Assembly: GCF_030731045.1 (NCBI RefSeq)
Contig: NZ_JAVALS010000011.1
Span: forward strand, 42,356 to 106,355
From: Arthrobacter horti
GTDB taxonomy: Bacteria; Actinomycetota; Actinomycetes; Actinomycetales; Micrococcaceae
Length of the DNA: 64,000 nucleotides
Reading direction: 5' to 3'
Part shown: positions 36,661-45,372 of the stretch, one piece after another
Position numbering within the stretch: the first letter of the stretch is position 1
Layout of the letters: every line of letters begins with the position of its first letter
Position numbers and translations under genes: made by a program
Notes under the pieces: generated by a model
The model's input: the letters and a program-made list of their open reading frames with translations, nothing else
The model's database searches: none
Told to the model about the DNA's origin: nothing

Positions 36661-37557
36661 ATGAGCCCCGGCGTCGCTGACAGCGAGGACCCGTTCGTCA
36701 CCCACCGCAGCCTCCTTTTCACGGTGGCTTACGAGGTGCTCGGCTCCGCTGCGGACGCGGAGGATCTGGTGCAGGAGGCCTGGCTGCGGTGGGCCGGGCT
36801 GGCCCCGGACGCCCGCGCCGAGGTGCGCGACCCACGTGCCTATCTGGTGCGGACCGTCACGCGCCTGGCGCTGAACCGCCTCCGCACGCTGGCGCGGCGG
36901 AAGGAAGACTACATCGGGGAATGGCTGCCGGAACCGCTGCTCACCGTGCCGGATGTGGCCGACGACGTCGAGCTGGCGGAGAGCGTCTCGATCGCCATGC
37001 TGACGGTGCTGGAGTCGCTGACGCCGGTGGAGCGGGCGGTGTTCGTGCTGCGCGAAGTGTTCGACACCCCGTACGAGGAGATCGCGCAGGCCGTGGACAA
37101 GACCCCGGCCGCCGTGCGGCAGATCGTCAGCCGTTCCCGCTCCCATGTGGCCGCGCGTCGCCCGCGCGTGCACGTGGACCGCAGCGAGCAGCGCGAGGTC
37201 GTCGAGCGGTTCCTGGCGGCGGTGAGCACCGGAGATGTGCAGGGGCTCATGGATGTGCTGGCACCGGATGTGGTGCTGATCGCCGACGGCGGCGGGCTGG
37301 CTCAGGCGGTCAAGGTGCCGGTGCTCGGCCTGAAGAAGGTCATCAACCTGCTCAAGTCCTTCCCGAAGGCCGCCGTCAACCCGCGCAGTGCCGTCCTCTG
37401 GCTCAACGGCCTGCCGGGCCTGCGGATCGACGACGAGGTGGCCGGCCCCACCCTCATCAGCGTGGCGGTGGAGGACGGCCGGATCACCAGGATCTTCGCG
37501 ATGCGGAACCCGGAGAAGCTGGGTGGGGTGGAAGACGTGGTTCCGCTGGCGCGTTGA
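36661..37557 (+). CDS. ECF41-group RNA polymerase sigma factor (SigJ-like)
   Basis: A 298-residue sigma factor. Region 2 reads LLFTVAYEVLGSAADAEDLVQEAWLRW; region 4 reads LESLTPVERAVFVLREVFDTPYEEIAQAVDKTPAAVRQIVSRSR. The C-terminal SnoaL-like domain (about 180-298) contains the DGGG motif (ADGGGLA) and the terminal NPEKL motif that define ECF41, where this domain replaces an anti-sigma factor. The signal is unknown. It forms an operon with the CMD-like gene and probably transcribes itself from the promoter at 36008. Confidence 0.9.
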   Translation: MSPGVADSEDPFVTHRSLLFTVAYEVLGSAADAEDLVQEAWLRWAGLAPDARAEVRDPRAYLVRTVTRLALNRLRTLARRKEDYIGEWLPEPLLTVPDVADDVELAESVSIAMLTVLESLTPVERAVFVLREVFDTPYEEIAQAVDKTPAAVRQIVSRSRSHVAARRPRVHVDRSEQREVVERFLAAVSTGDVQGLMDVLAPDVVLIADGGGLAQAVKVPVLGLKKVINLLKSFPKAAVNPRSAVLWLNGLPGLRIDDEVAGPTLISVAVEDGRITRIFAMRNPEKLGGVEDVVPLAR

Positions 37558-37669
37558 CGGGGTTGTGGATCCACGACGAGCCCATCACTCGCGGTGGGTC
37601 GTTCGAGATACTTCAAGGGGCATACGGCATGACAGGGCCCATACTGAAATTCAGACCAGGAGGACAGAA

Positions 37670-38659
37670 ATGAGTGCCGTAAATCGGAAAGTATCGACCG
37701 AAGAAGAGTATCGGAGACTCCGCGACGAAGCCTCACATGTCTTCGATCTCGCCGTCAGGTTTCCCAATCGTCCGCACCGGAGGTCGCCTGCTCATATTGC
37801 AATTCTTGACTGGGACTGGTTTCTCGGCGATGACTTCCCGACGGCCCTCAAGGCTCTCGCGAAGCGCGATGGGACCGACATGGCCGTACTCGTGGCTGTA
37901 GATCCGGACGACCCTGGCGAGCTCCACATGGAGGACGACTTCCCCGCAGCAATCATTCAGCCCAGTGCATTTTCTTCCGAGGCTTACAATCAGATCATCC
38001 TTCCAAAGCTGACAACACTCGGATTTGACGGAATCTACATGAGAGCTGACGTTATCGCGATCTACTCACGGTCATTCAGATGGTCCATCTGGGCGGAAAG
38101 AACCTGGGAGTTCGCAGTCATCTGCGCCGAATTTGACCTCCACTTTCTTGGATCCATGGACATTCCCGTCGCTTTCGACTTCAGGCAGGCAGTCAACAAT
38201 CTTTGGCCGTCAGTAGATTTCTCAAAGAGTCGTGAAGAACAGACTGAAAACCGGCAACGGCACCTGTCTCGTTTCGCCCAGAGCTACTCGGAACAGGTGC
38301 CACAGCCCGTCGGCGTCAAGGCTGAGAACGTTGCATCGATTGGCGCTCTCATTCACGAATTTCCGGAACTCACGGAAATTCTTCAAGAGTCATTAGAAGA
38401 TAATGAGGGCCAAGTCCTCGCCCACCTGATCATGGCAGATGTTTTTCGCTGGATGGCCGCCCACGTCGAAAATGACCGGAGCGCGTGCCAGTCCATTGTG
38501 AATTGGCTTGAAAGAGAATTTGAGAGAGGTCCTGACGAAGTTAAGAATCTCATCATCGTCAGCGGAGTAGAGCTGATACCCGACCCGGGCGACACGGGCG
38601 CCGAACTCCGGGACATGCTCGGACCCTTGTTAAAGAGCATGGACCCCTGGATCATCTAG
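37670..38659 (+). CDS. Hypothetical protein in a lower-GC segment, immunity-like C-terminus
   Basis: A 329-residue protein with no confident family. The N-terminal half (about 1-200) has many aromatic residues (AILDWDWFLGDDF, RSFRWSIWAERTWEFAVI). The C-terminal segment (LTEILQESLEDNEGQVLAHLIMADVF to LLKSMDPW) is acidic and helical and resembles small immunity-type domains such as DUF7674; this is a guess. Base composition and codon use (many A/T-ending codons) differ sharply from neighbours, suggesting recent transfer. AGGAGGACAGAA precedes the ATG. An IS481 element lies just downstream. Confidence 0.6.
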   Translation: MSAVNRKVSTEEEYRRLRDEASHVFDLAVRFPNRPHRRSPAHIAILDWDWFLGDDFPTALKALAKRDGTDMAVLVAVDPDDPGELHMEDDFPAAIIQPSAFSSEAYNQIILPKLTTLGFDGIYMRADVIAIYSRSFRWSIWAERTWEFAVICAEFDLHFLGSMDIPVAFDFRQAVNNLWPSVDFSKSREEQTENRQRHLSRFAQSYSEQVPQPVGVKAENVASIGALIHEFPELTEILQESLEDNEGQVLAHLIMADVFRWMAAHVENDRSACQSIVNWLEREFERGPDEVKNLIIVSGVELIPDPGDTGAELRDMLGPLLKSMDPWII

Positions 38660-38938
38660 CCATCCGCATAAGCCGAGGTCGAAACACTTGCCCCCGACGC
38701 CACCCCCTTTGACCGCCGCTCTCGCGACTCGAATGAAGAGAAGGCTTCGCAAACGTCGAAAACGTGGACGACTTCCTCCGCGCTGAACCATTGACCACAC
38801 GCTGCATCGTCGGGAGAACTCGAAGTCGAGACGGCGCCCCGGCACACGGGGCGACTTTCTGGTGAGCAAGGCCCGGAGTACAGATGACGGTGTCTAATGG
38901 GAGCCTTCAGAACGAGTGTCCGGCTCTCTTGTAGTCTG
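38660..38938. other. Gene-free stretch left of the insertion element
   Basis: About 280 bases of mixed composition with no supported coding region, RNA or clear repeat. Short open frames here have no ribosome site. It is probably debris from an insertion or deletion event next to the IS481 element. Confidence 0.5.
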
Positions 38939-38991
38939 CGCACTAGGTGTACCCGGCCAGGACGTTGGTGGCGGCGAGCCTGGTTGATTGA

Positions 38992-39051
38992 ACGAGAACC
39001 TCCGAGTGGGATGTGGCTTGTCTAAGGCCCACTCCCACCGGAGGTTCTCGT
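38992..39051 (+). promoter_or_regulatory. Hairpin covering the transposase ribosome site and start codon
   Basis: Bases 38992-39011 can pair with 39033-39051: a 13-base stem (ACGAGAACCTCCG with CGGAGGTTCTCGT) plus six more pairs past a one-base bulge. The right arm contains the ribosome site GGAGG (39040-39044) and the first two bases of the GTG start at 39050. RNA reading into the element from outside would fold and block transposase translation. Confidence 0.65.
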
Positions 39052-40015
39052 GTCCCACAGTAGTGCCCGTTTGACCGTCCGTGGTCGGCGGCTGATCGTT
39101 CAACGACCCCGGGCTGGCTGGCCCCAGTCTCACATTGCCGCGGCGATGGGTGTCTCGCGCAAGTGCGTGAAGACGTGGCTCGACCGATACGCTGCCGAGG
39201 GCGAGGCCGGTTTGGCAACCAGGTCATCAAGGCCGCACACGATGCCTACCCGCACCAGCGACGAGGTGGAACGGAAGGTCCTCGCGGCCCGTGCCGAGCA
39301 CCGTGATGGTCCGGACGTGCTGGGTCCGAAGGTCGGGGTGCCGCCGCGGACGGTGTCACGGATCCTGCGCCGTCACGGCGTGCCGTATCTGCGTGAGTGC
39401 GACCCGATTACCGGCGAGGTGATCCGTTCCTCAAAGCAGACCGCTGTGCGCTACGAACGCAAACGACCAGGCGAGCTGGTCCACATGGATGTCAAGAAGC
39501 TCGGACGCATTCCCGACGGAGGCGGTTGGCGGGTTCACGGCCGCGGCAACGCGTCGATCCAGCGTGACCGGAACGCCAAGGTCGGGTTCGATTACGTCCA
39601 CTCAGTAGTCGATGACCATTCCAGATTGGCTTACAGCGAGATCCTGGCCGATGAGAAAGGCCCGAGCTGCGCCGCGTTCCTTGAGCGCGCCATCGCGTAC
39701 TTCGCCGACCACGGAATCACTCGGATCGAGCGGCTGATGACCGACAACGCGTGGGCCTACCGCTGGTCACTACGCGATGTATGCGCCACCCACGGCATCC
39801 GGCAGAAGTTCATCAAACCCCACTGCCCCTGGCAGAACGGGAAAGTGGAACGCCTGAACCGCACCCTGGCAACCGAATGGGCCTACCGCCAGGCCTTCAC
39901 CAACAACGACCAGCGATCAGCCGCCCTTGCACCCTGGGTCGAGTACTACCACAATGAACGACGCCACAGCGCACTCGGAGGCCAACCACCCATCAGCCGA
40001 CTGCAACCAAGCTGA
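39050..40015 (+). CDS. IS481-family transposase
   Basis: A 321-residue DDE transposase. The N-terminal HTH reads PQSHIAAAMGVSRKCVKTWLDRYAAEGEAGL; the catalytic core has VHMDVKKLGRI (first D), DYVHSVVDDHSRLAYSEI, RLMTDNAWAYR (second D) and PHCPWQNGKVERLNRTL (E). All three acidic residues are present, so the protein looks functional. The start is GTG at 39050 with GGAGG six bases upstream. Confidence 0.93.
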   Translation: MSHSSARLTVRGRRLIVQRPRAGWPQSHIAAAMGVSRKCVKTWLDRYAAEGEAGLATRSSRPHTMPTRTSDEVERKVLAARAEHRDGPDVLGPKVGVPPRTVSRILRRHGVPYLRECDPITGEVIRSSKQTAVRYERKRPGELVHMDVKKLGRIPDGGGWRVHGRGNASIQRDRNAKVGFDYVHSVVDDHSRLAYSEILADEKGPSCAAFLERAIAYFADHGITRIERLMTDNAWAYRWSLRDVCATHGIRQKFIKPHCPWQNGKVERLNRTLATEWAYRQAFTNNDQRSAALAPWVEYYHNERRHSALGGQPPISRLQPS

Positions 40016-40225
40016 TGGCCGGGTACAACTAGTGCGATCAGCGACGAATCCGGACCTGACGGGTCGAGGCCCGGAAAACCGGCGCCTTCGAATCCACGGA
40101 AGCGACCATGGCGAAGCGACGGAAATGACTGTTCGAGCCGTCAGAGACTGACATACTCGAACGACTTCGGAAGCGGCGCCCAGCGCCAACTTCCCAACGC
40201 CTCAAAATGCCAACGCCGTTCAGCC

Positions 40226-40678
40226 TTACCCCTCCCCCATCGCGTCATTGAAGCGGTCCAGCATGAGCGCGAACGCTTCGAGTTCCTGCGTGCTCCAGCC
40301 CTCCAGACGCTCCCGCATCACGTCGTTGATGAGCCGGGCCGAGGCCTGCAGCGCGGCTTCACCGGCATCCGTCAGCCGGAGCGCCTGGCTCCGGCCGGTG
40401 GATCCTTCCTCGTCCGTGGCCATGAGGCCGAGCTTGGCCAGAGCGGCGAGCTGGCGCGAGACCGTGGAGCGGTTCAGTTCGAAGTGCGCGGCCATGTCTA
40501 TGGCACGGCAGCCCGGATGGGAGCGGATGTACTCCAGCATCGAGTGGTCAACGGGCGACAGGGCCTGATTCGCGCGCCGCACGCGCGCGCTCCCCCGGCG
40601 ACTGACCGTGGTGAGGTTCGTCTGAATACGCGCAATCGCGGCGTCGTGCGCCACCCCGTCCTGCCCAGCTGCTCCCAT
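40226..40678 (-). CDS. MarR-family regulator
   Basis: A 150-residue winged-helix regulator. ALSPVDHSMLEYIRSHPGCRAIDMAAHFELNRSTVSRQLAALAKLGLM is the HTH, followed by the wing (TDEEGSTGRSQALRLTDAG). The ATG at 40678 is chosen because upstream codons run into palindrome P7. It is divergent from a membrane protein, its likely target, with a GTTGCA/TGCAAC operator between them. Confidence 0.85.
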   Translation of the reverse strand: MGAAGQDGVAHDAAIARIQTNLTTVSRRGSARVRRANQALSPVDHSMLEYIRSHPGCRAIDMAAHFELNRSTVSRQLAALAKLGLMATDEEGSTGRSQALRLTDAGEAALQASARLINDVMRERLEGWSTQELEAFALMLDRFNDAMGEG

Positions 40679-40710
40679 GCCCCAAGCGTAGTTCGAGCGG
40701 CCCCAGCCCC

Positions 40711-40769
40711 TTGACTGCTCAGTTGTGGCGGGATGACGGCCGGGAATGCCACCACTACTGAGCACTCAA
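40711..40769. repeat. Long palindrome P7 (family B), 21-base imperfect arms
   Basis: Arms 40711-40731 and 40749-40769 share the family B core GCTCAGTTGTGGCGG, but the right arm has drifted (GCTCAGTAGTGGTGG), leaving several mismatches. Unlike P2 it lies in the divergent MarR promoter region. Confidence 0.65.
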
Positions 40770-40791
40770 CGGGGTGGGACGATAATCGATT

Positions 40792-40806
40792 GTTGCACAA
40801 TGCAAC
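40792..40806. promoter_or_regulatory. Palindromic operator between MarR and its target
   Basis: GTTGCACAATGCAAC is a perfect inverted repeat with six-base arms and a three-base centre. It lies in an AT-rich stretch upstream of the membrane protein gene and is the best candidate for the MarR-binding site. Confidence 0.55.
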
Positions 40807-40860
40807 TTATGGATCTATAGTTGTTAGCGAACCTAATCTTCTTGGATTGAAAGCCGGCAC

Positions 40861-41946
40861 ATGTCCACGCACCGCCTCCCCGCCGTCAAGACCCTCCCCT
40901 CGCCGCGCCCGCGCTTCTGGCCGAGCGGCAAGAGCTGGGGGCACATCTTCATCCACCTGCTCATCCCCCTGGTCATGGGCACCGGCATGGCGTTCGCCTA
41001 CCTGGGCGGCTTCCACGCTCCCGCCCCGCACAACGTCCCGCTGGCCGTGGTCGGCGCCGGGCCCGAGGCGAAGGTGTTCGCCCAGACCCTGAACGACAAG
41101 GGCGACGGCAAGCTCCAGGTCGCCACCCTGGCCACCGAGGCGGACGCCCGTCAGCAGATCATCGACCAGAAGATCACCGCCGCCTACGTGCCGGCCAAGG
41201 ACCACGCCACCCTGATGGTGTCCAACGCGTCCAGCCAGGCCGGCGCCGCCACCGCCGAGGAGGTCTTCCTCCCGATCGCCTACCAGCAGCACCTGCCCTT
41301 CAACGTGGAGGACGTCCGCCCCGGCAATGAGAACGACCCCGCAGGCCAGGCCCTGTTCTTCATGCTGGTCGCCATGAGCGTCGGCTCCTACGCCAGCGTC
41401 GTGGCCCTCGCCGCGGCCACCGCCAAGCTCAACGTCGGCGTCCGCCTGCTGACCGCCGCCGGCGTCGGCGTCGTGATGTCCGGCATCAGCACCCTCGTGG
41501 CCGGCCCGGTCTACCATGTGCTCACCGGCAACGAATGGGCCATCTGGCTCATGGGCGCCCTGTACTCCTTCGGCATCGTCACCGTGGGCCTGGGCCTGCA
41601 CCCGATCCTGGGCAAGTGGACCACCCCGGCCCTGACCATGCTGTTCGTGATGTTCAACTTCACCAGCAGCGGCGGCGTGTTCCCGTCCTTCCTCTCGCCG
41701 TCCTTCTTCGCCGGGCTCAACACCTTCTGGAACGGCGCCGCCTGGCTGACCTCCGCCAAGGACCTCACCTACTTCCCCGGCGCCCAGTTCGGCGTCGAAG
41801 GACTGAAGCTGGCCCTGTGGGCCCTGGTGGGCGTCGGGCTGATCGTCGCCACCCACCTGGCCACGGTCAAGAAGCGTCAGCTGGCCGACGACGCCGCGCT
41901 GGTCACCGCCGAGGAAGAGGAATCCTCGATCGTCGCGGCCGGCTGA
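40861..41946 (+). CDS. ABC-2/DUF3533-like membrane protein under MarR control
   Basis: A 361-residue membrane protein. One N-terminal span (about 28-50) is followed by an external domain (about 55-170) and five C-terminal spans starting at FFMLVAMSVGSYASVVALAAA. This topology is that of YhgE/DUF3533 and ABC-2-like permeases, which are often encoded beside MarR or TetR regulators and linked to export of lipophilic compounds. No ATPase is adjacent. Function is inferred from topology only. Confidence 0.65.
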   Translation: MSTHRLPAVKTLPSPRPRFWPSGKSWGHIFIHLLIPLVMGTGMAFAYLGGFHAPAPHNVPLAVVGAGPEAKVFAQTLNDKGDGKLQVATLATEADARQQIIDQKITAAYVPAKDHATLMVSNASSQAGAATAEEVFLPIAYQQHLPFNVEDVRPGNENDPAGQALFFMLVAMSVGSYASVVALAAATAKLNVGVRLLTAAGVGVVMSGISTLVAGPVYHVLTGNEWAIWLMGALYSFGIVTVGLGLHPILGKWTTPALTMLFVMFNFTSSGGVFPSFLSPSFFAGLNTFWNGAAWLTSAKDLTYFPGAQFGVEGLKLALWALVGVGLIVATHLATVKKRQLADDAALVTAEEEESSIVAAG

Positions 41947-41985
41947 GCCGGGCTCACCACGCGAACGCGGCGTCAGAAACCGCAG

Positions 41986-42042
41986 CGCGGGGCCGCTCCT
42001 CGCCCGATCCGGGACCGGAATCGGGCGAGGAGCGGCCCCGCG
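41986..42042. terminator. 23-base perfect hairpin terminator
   Basis: Arms 41986-42008 and 42020-42042 pair perfectly around an 11-base loop; the arm begins CGCGGGGCCGCTCCTCGCCC. It follows the membrane protein stop by about 40 bases. It is longer than usual and GC-only in character, unlike the eight AT-containing palindromes. Confidence 0.7.
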
Positions 42043-42171
42043 TTCGTGCGAGATGAAGGTCTGGTGCGAGGGGTGTCAGCGCACGTACGATTGAATTCCG
42101 TCATGCCGGTGACTCGTGGTGTCGTATCGGCTTTCGGGCCGGTCATATGGCTCTCCACGGAGGAACCCTCA

Positions 42172-43182
42172 ATGTCCCACGCTCACTCGCTCCGGTCCAC
42201 CGCGTCCGGGCGGACCACGCCCGCCGCACTGTCGCGGAGGGCTCTTCTCGGATCTCTCGGCGCGGCGGGTCTCGCCGCCACCTTCACCGCTTTCGCACCC
42301 ACCGCGGCACAGGCCGCGACAAGCACCAAGAGACTCACCTTCGGCGTGGCCAATCCTGGCGGCCCTCTCGACTCGTCGTATCTGTCCTCGCTGACGTCCC
42401 TGGTGGGCGAGGCACCGCGACTGCTGGAGTTCTACAAGGACTTCCGGCAGCCCGCCCCGGTCTCTGAGATCTCGGCGGCCCTCAATGCCGGCGCCCGCCC
42501 GGTCATCACCTGGGAGCCGTGGGCCGCGGACGGCGGCCTCACTCAGCCCGGTTACTCGATGGCAAGCATCGCGGCCGGCGCCTTCGACGGCTACCTGAAC
42601 AGCTGGGCCTCCGCCCTCGCCCCCTATGGCGACAGCGTCTCCATCCGCTTCGCCCACGAGATGAACGGCAATTGGTACCCCTGGTGCCCCGGGGTCAACG
42701 GGACCACCGCCGCTGACTACGTGGCCGCCTGGCGCCACGTCTGGGCCGTCCTGGCCGCCGGAGGGGCCACGCCGCGGTGGATCTGGTCCGTCAACGACCC
42801 CTACCCGGGTTCCGTCCCCCTGGACCAGGTGTACCCGGGCAATGATGTGGTGACCGAGCTGGCCCTGGACTCCTACAACTTCGGAACCAGCCAGAGCTGG
42901 TCCACCTGGAAGACCCCGTCTCAGGTGTTCGCCCCCGGGCTGTCGGCCCTCCGCGCACTCGGAACGGGCAAGTCGATCCTGGTCTCGGAGACCGCATCCA
43001 GCGAACTGGGCGGCTCCAAGCCCAACTGGATCCGGGACGGTATCGCCTACCTGGACGCCCAGGCGGACGTCAGCGGCTTCATCTGGTTCGACTTCCTCAA
43101 AGAGACGGACTGGCGGATCAACAGCAGCACGGCCTCATCCACCGCGTTCCGGAAGGCTCTGGCCAGTCGGTCCACGGTCTGA
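42172..43182 (+). CDS. Secreted glycoside hydrolase family 26 protein (beta-mannanase-like)
   Basis: A 336-residue exported enzyme. A twin-arginine signal (SRRALLGSLGAAGLAATFTAFAP, cleavage after AQA near residue 48) directs it through Tat. The GH26 acid/base Glu is in IRFAHEMNGNWYPW and the nucleophile Glu in ILVSETASS. GH26 enzymes act on mannans or related beta-glycans. There is no carbohydrate-binding module. The ATG at 42172 follows GGAGGAACC. Confidence 0.82.
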   Translation: MSHAHSLRSTASGRTTPAALSRRALLGSLGAAGLAATFTAFAPTAAQAATSTKRLTFGVANPGGPLDSSYLSSLTSLVGEAPRLLEFYKDFRQPAPVSEISAALNAGARPVITWEPWAADGGLTQPGYSMASIAAGAFDGYLNSWASALAPYGDSVSIRFAHEMNGNWYPWCPGVNGTTAADYVAAWRHVWAVLAAGGATPRWIWSVNDPYPGSVPLDQVYPGNDVVTELALDSYNFGTSQSWSTWKTPSQVFAPGLSALRALGTGKSILVSETASSELGGSKPNWIRDGIAYLDAQADVSGFIWFDFLKETDWRINSSTASSTAFRKALASRSTV

Positions 43183-43198
43183 GCCGGACCATTCGCCG

Positions 43199-43891
43199 TC
43201 ACGCGTCCGGGACGCGGATGATCTTCTTCTGAACGGCCACCGTGATGGCGGACGTCCTGTTGTCCACGCCGAGCTTGGCGTAAATGTGCACCAGGTGAGT
43301 CTTGACCGTGGCCACGGAGATGAACAGCTGCCGGGCCATGGCCGTGTTGGTCAGGCCCGTCGCCAGCAGTTCCAGGATCTCCACCTCCCGCGCGGACAGC
43401 TGCGGTTCGGGGTTGCGGAGCCGGCCCACCAGGCGGGCAGCGACCTCGGGAGCCAGCGCGGTCTCTCCCGCGGCTGCGGCCCGCACCGCGGCACGGATCC
43501 GCCCGGACTCCGCGTCCTTGAGCATGTACCCGCTCGCCCCGGCATCCAGGGCGCCGAGAATGTCCGAGTCGCTGTCATACGTGGTCAGGACCAGGACGGG
43601 CACCGGCACAACGCCGCCGTCACCGCCGCGGATGGCCCGCGTGGCCGTCACCCCGTCCATACCGTCACCCATCTGCAGGTCCATGAGCACCAGATCCACC
43701 GGATCGCCCAGAGTCTGCCGACGGCGCAGTTCCTCCAGCGCGGCGGCTCCGTCCGAAGCCTGAGCCACCACCTGGATCCCGGTCTCCGCCACCGGAGACT
43801 CCCGGGCAGACGGGACGTCCGGTTCCTCCAGCATGGCCTTGAGGCCGGCCCTGACCACGGGATGGTCGTCCACCAGCAGCACTCTGATCAT
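43199..43891 (-). CDS. NarL/LuxR-type response regulator
   Basis: A 230-residue regulator. The receiver domain has DDHPVVRAGLKAML, phosphoacceptor Asp in LVLMDLQMGDGMDGV and LTTYDSDSDI; the C-terminal LuxR HTH reads LSAREVEILELLATGLTNTAMARQLFISVATVKTHLVHIYAKLGV. An unusual insertion of about 12 residues follows the first helix (PDVPSARESPVAE). It overlaps the kinase gene by four bases. The likely target is the divergent ABC exporter. Confidence 0.9.
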   Translation of the reverse strand: MIRVLLVDDHPVVRAGLKAMLEEPDVPSARESPVAETGIQVVAQASDGAAALEELRRRQTLGDPVDLVLMDLQMGDGMDGVTATRAIRGGDGGVVPVPVLVLTTYDSDSDILGALDAGASGYMLKDAESGRIRAAVRAAAAGETALAPEVAARLVGRLRNPEPQLSAREVEILELLATGLTNTAMARQLFISVATVKTHLVHIYAKLGVDNRTSAITVAVQKKIIRVPDA

Positions 43892-45186
43892 GGCTGTTCC
43901 TCGCCTTCCACCAACATCTCATTCGCCCCGCCGGACCGTTCCGGGACCCGGATCGCCACCACGGTCCCCTCCCCTGGGGCGGATTCCACCACCAGGCTCC
44001 CACCCAACGCCTCGACGCGCCCCCTCAGCAGCCCGAGACCCAGCCCCGCGCCCGGGGACGGGACGGACGGGTCGAAGCCCGCGCCGTCGTCGAACACGTC
44101 CAAGGTGAGCTCCTCCTCGAGGAAGCCCAGCGTCAGCACGGCGTGCCGTGCCCGGGCGTGCCGGAGCACGTTCGCCAGCGACGCCTGGGAGGCCCGCAGC
44201 AGGTCTTGTACCAGTTCAGGCCCAAGATCCCGGGGATCACCGCTGAGACCGAACCGCACCTGAAGATCGCTCCCCGCGGCCTGCGCCTGCCGCTGGGTGT
44301 CCTCGCACAGCGCGGTCAGCAGCTCCGGCAAGGTCACCGATGCGGAGGCCCCCGGCGAGCGCACGAACTCCCGCGCCTGCTCCAGCGCCGCGGACGCGGT
44401 CTCCTCCACCACGCGCAGCCGCTCCCGCGCCACGGCGGCATCCCCGGCGTCCAGGGACCGCTCCGCCGCCCGGCTCATGAGCACGATCGAGGAGAGCCCC
44501 TGTGCCAAGGTGTCGTGGATCTCCCGGGCCAAGCGGGTCCGTTCCGAGAGCACCCCGGCCTCGCGCTGGGTGGCGGCGAGTTCGGACCGGGCCGCCCGGA
44601 GCGCGGCCGCCACGCGCCGCTGCTCCTCCGCCTCGCGGTACAGAGCCTGGTAGCTGAGAGCCGTCACCACCGCGAAGGCCGCTCCGAAACTCGGGCCGAT
44701 CACCAGCGCCGCGTTCCAGGCTCCGGGCGCGGTATGCAGGCCGAGCGCCAGGAGCAGCACCACAGTGGTCCCCACCACCGCGGCGAGGCCCCAGCCGCGC
44801 GGGAGCAGATGCAGCTGCAGGAAGAACAAGGGGAACGCCAGCCAGACGAAGTCCGCAGAGATCAGCAGCAGGACGGCCCACAGGAGCACGACGACGCCCA
44901 GCCACGCCCGCGCGTACGGCACCGGGTCGAAGCGGCCGGCGTCGAGGGCGTGCCGTTTCTCCGCAGCCGTCCCGCCGAGATAGACCCCGGCAAGGAGGGC
45001 GGCCGCGCCGTACACGGCGTACGGGGCCCAGGCGGGACTCCCCGGCGTTCCGGGGAGCGCCAGCGTGTACCGGACCACCCCGAGCAGCAGGAGCGCCGCG
45101 AAGCCGAGATGGAGGCTGACACGCAGCACGCGCAGGATCAGCTGCGTGCCGTGCCCCGGCGTCTCCGGGTCAGTTCCGAGTCCCAT
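43888..45186 (-). CDS. Sensor histidine kinase (HisKA_3/NarX-type)
   Basis: A 432-residue kinase. Six or so hydrophobic spans make up residues 15-205, then comes a coiled coil. The HisKA_3 phospho-box reads RLAREIHDTLAQGLSSIVLMSRAAER, and the catalytic ATPase has NVLRHARA and VFDDGAGFDPSVPSPGAGLGLGLLRGRVEALGG. No separate sensor domain is evident, so the signal is probably sensed in the membrane, as in envelope or antibiotic-sensing systems. The ATG at 45186 fits the first hydrophilic segment; upstream codons enter the operator palindrome. Confidence 0.88.
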   Translation of the reverse strand: MGLGTDPETPGHGTQLILRVLRVSLHLGFAALLLLGVVRYTLALPGTPGSPAWAPYAVYGAAALLAGVYLGGTAAEKRHALDAGRFDPVPYARAWLGVVVLLWAVLLLISADFVWLAFPLFFLQLHLLPRGWGLAAVVGTTVVLLLALGLHTAPGAWNAALVIGPSFGAAFAVVTALSYQALYREAEEQRRVAAALRAARSELAATQREAGVLSERTRLAREIHDTLAQGLSSIVLMSRAAERSLDAGDAAVARERLRVVEETASAALEQAREFVRSPGASASVTLPELLTALCEDTQRQAQAAGSDLQVRFGLSGDPRDLGPELVQDLLRASQASLANVLRHARARHAVLTLGFLEEELTLDVFDDGAGFDPSVPSPGAGLGLGLLRGRVEALGGSLVVESAPGEGTVVAIRVPERSGGANEMLVEGEEQP

Positions 45187-45229
45187 GCCCCAACGATAAC
45201 GGCGAGGACCGACAGGGTTTCCGGCACCG

Positions 45230-45247
45230 ATCAACCGATCGGTTGAT
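45230..45247. promoter_or_regulatory. 18-base perfect palindrome between the two-component system and the ABC exporter
   Basis: ATCAACCGATCGGTTGAT is a perfect palindrome in the divergent region, 44 bases upstream of the kinase start and 125 upstream of the permease. It is the best candidate for the LuxR-type response regulator site. Confidence 0.6.
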
Positions 45248-45372
45248 TTCCGGCTCAACCTCACCATCCACGCAGGTCAACCACCCCGCCGATGTGCCGG
45301 AGACGGATCCGCGGGACGCTGGAATCACCCCGGGAAATCACCGGGGAAACACCGCTTCAGGAGCCACACACC

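Larger units (their letters stand above)
38939..40036 (+). mobile_element. IS481-family insertion sequence, complete
   Basis: A 1098-base element bounded by inverted repeats: 38939-38959 and 40016-40036 match in 20 of 21 bases (CGCACTAG, one variable base, TGTACCCGGCCA). It holds one transposase gene whose stop abuts the right repeat. No clear target duplication is seen (flanks TAGTCTG and ATCAGCG), so it may be old or have suffered a flanking deletion. Confidence 0.85.

Noticed and set aside
38931..40044. Target-site duplication flanking the IS481 element
   Set aside because: The flanking bases (TAGTCTG and ATCAGCG) do not match, so no duplication can be claimed.
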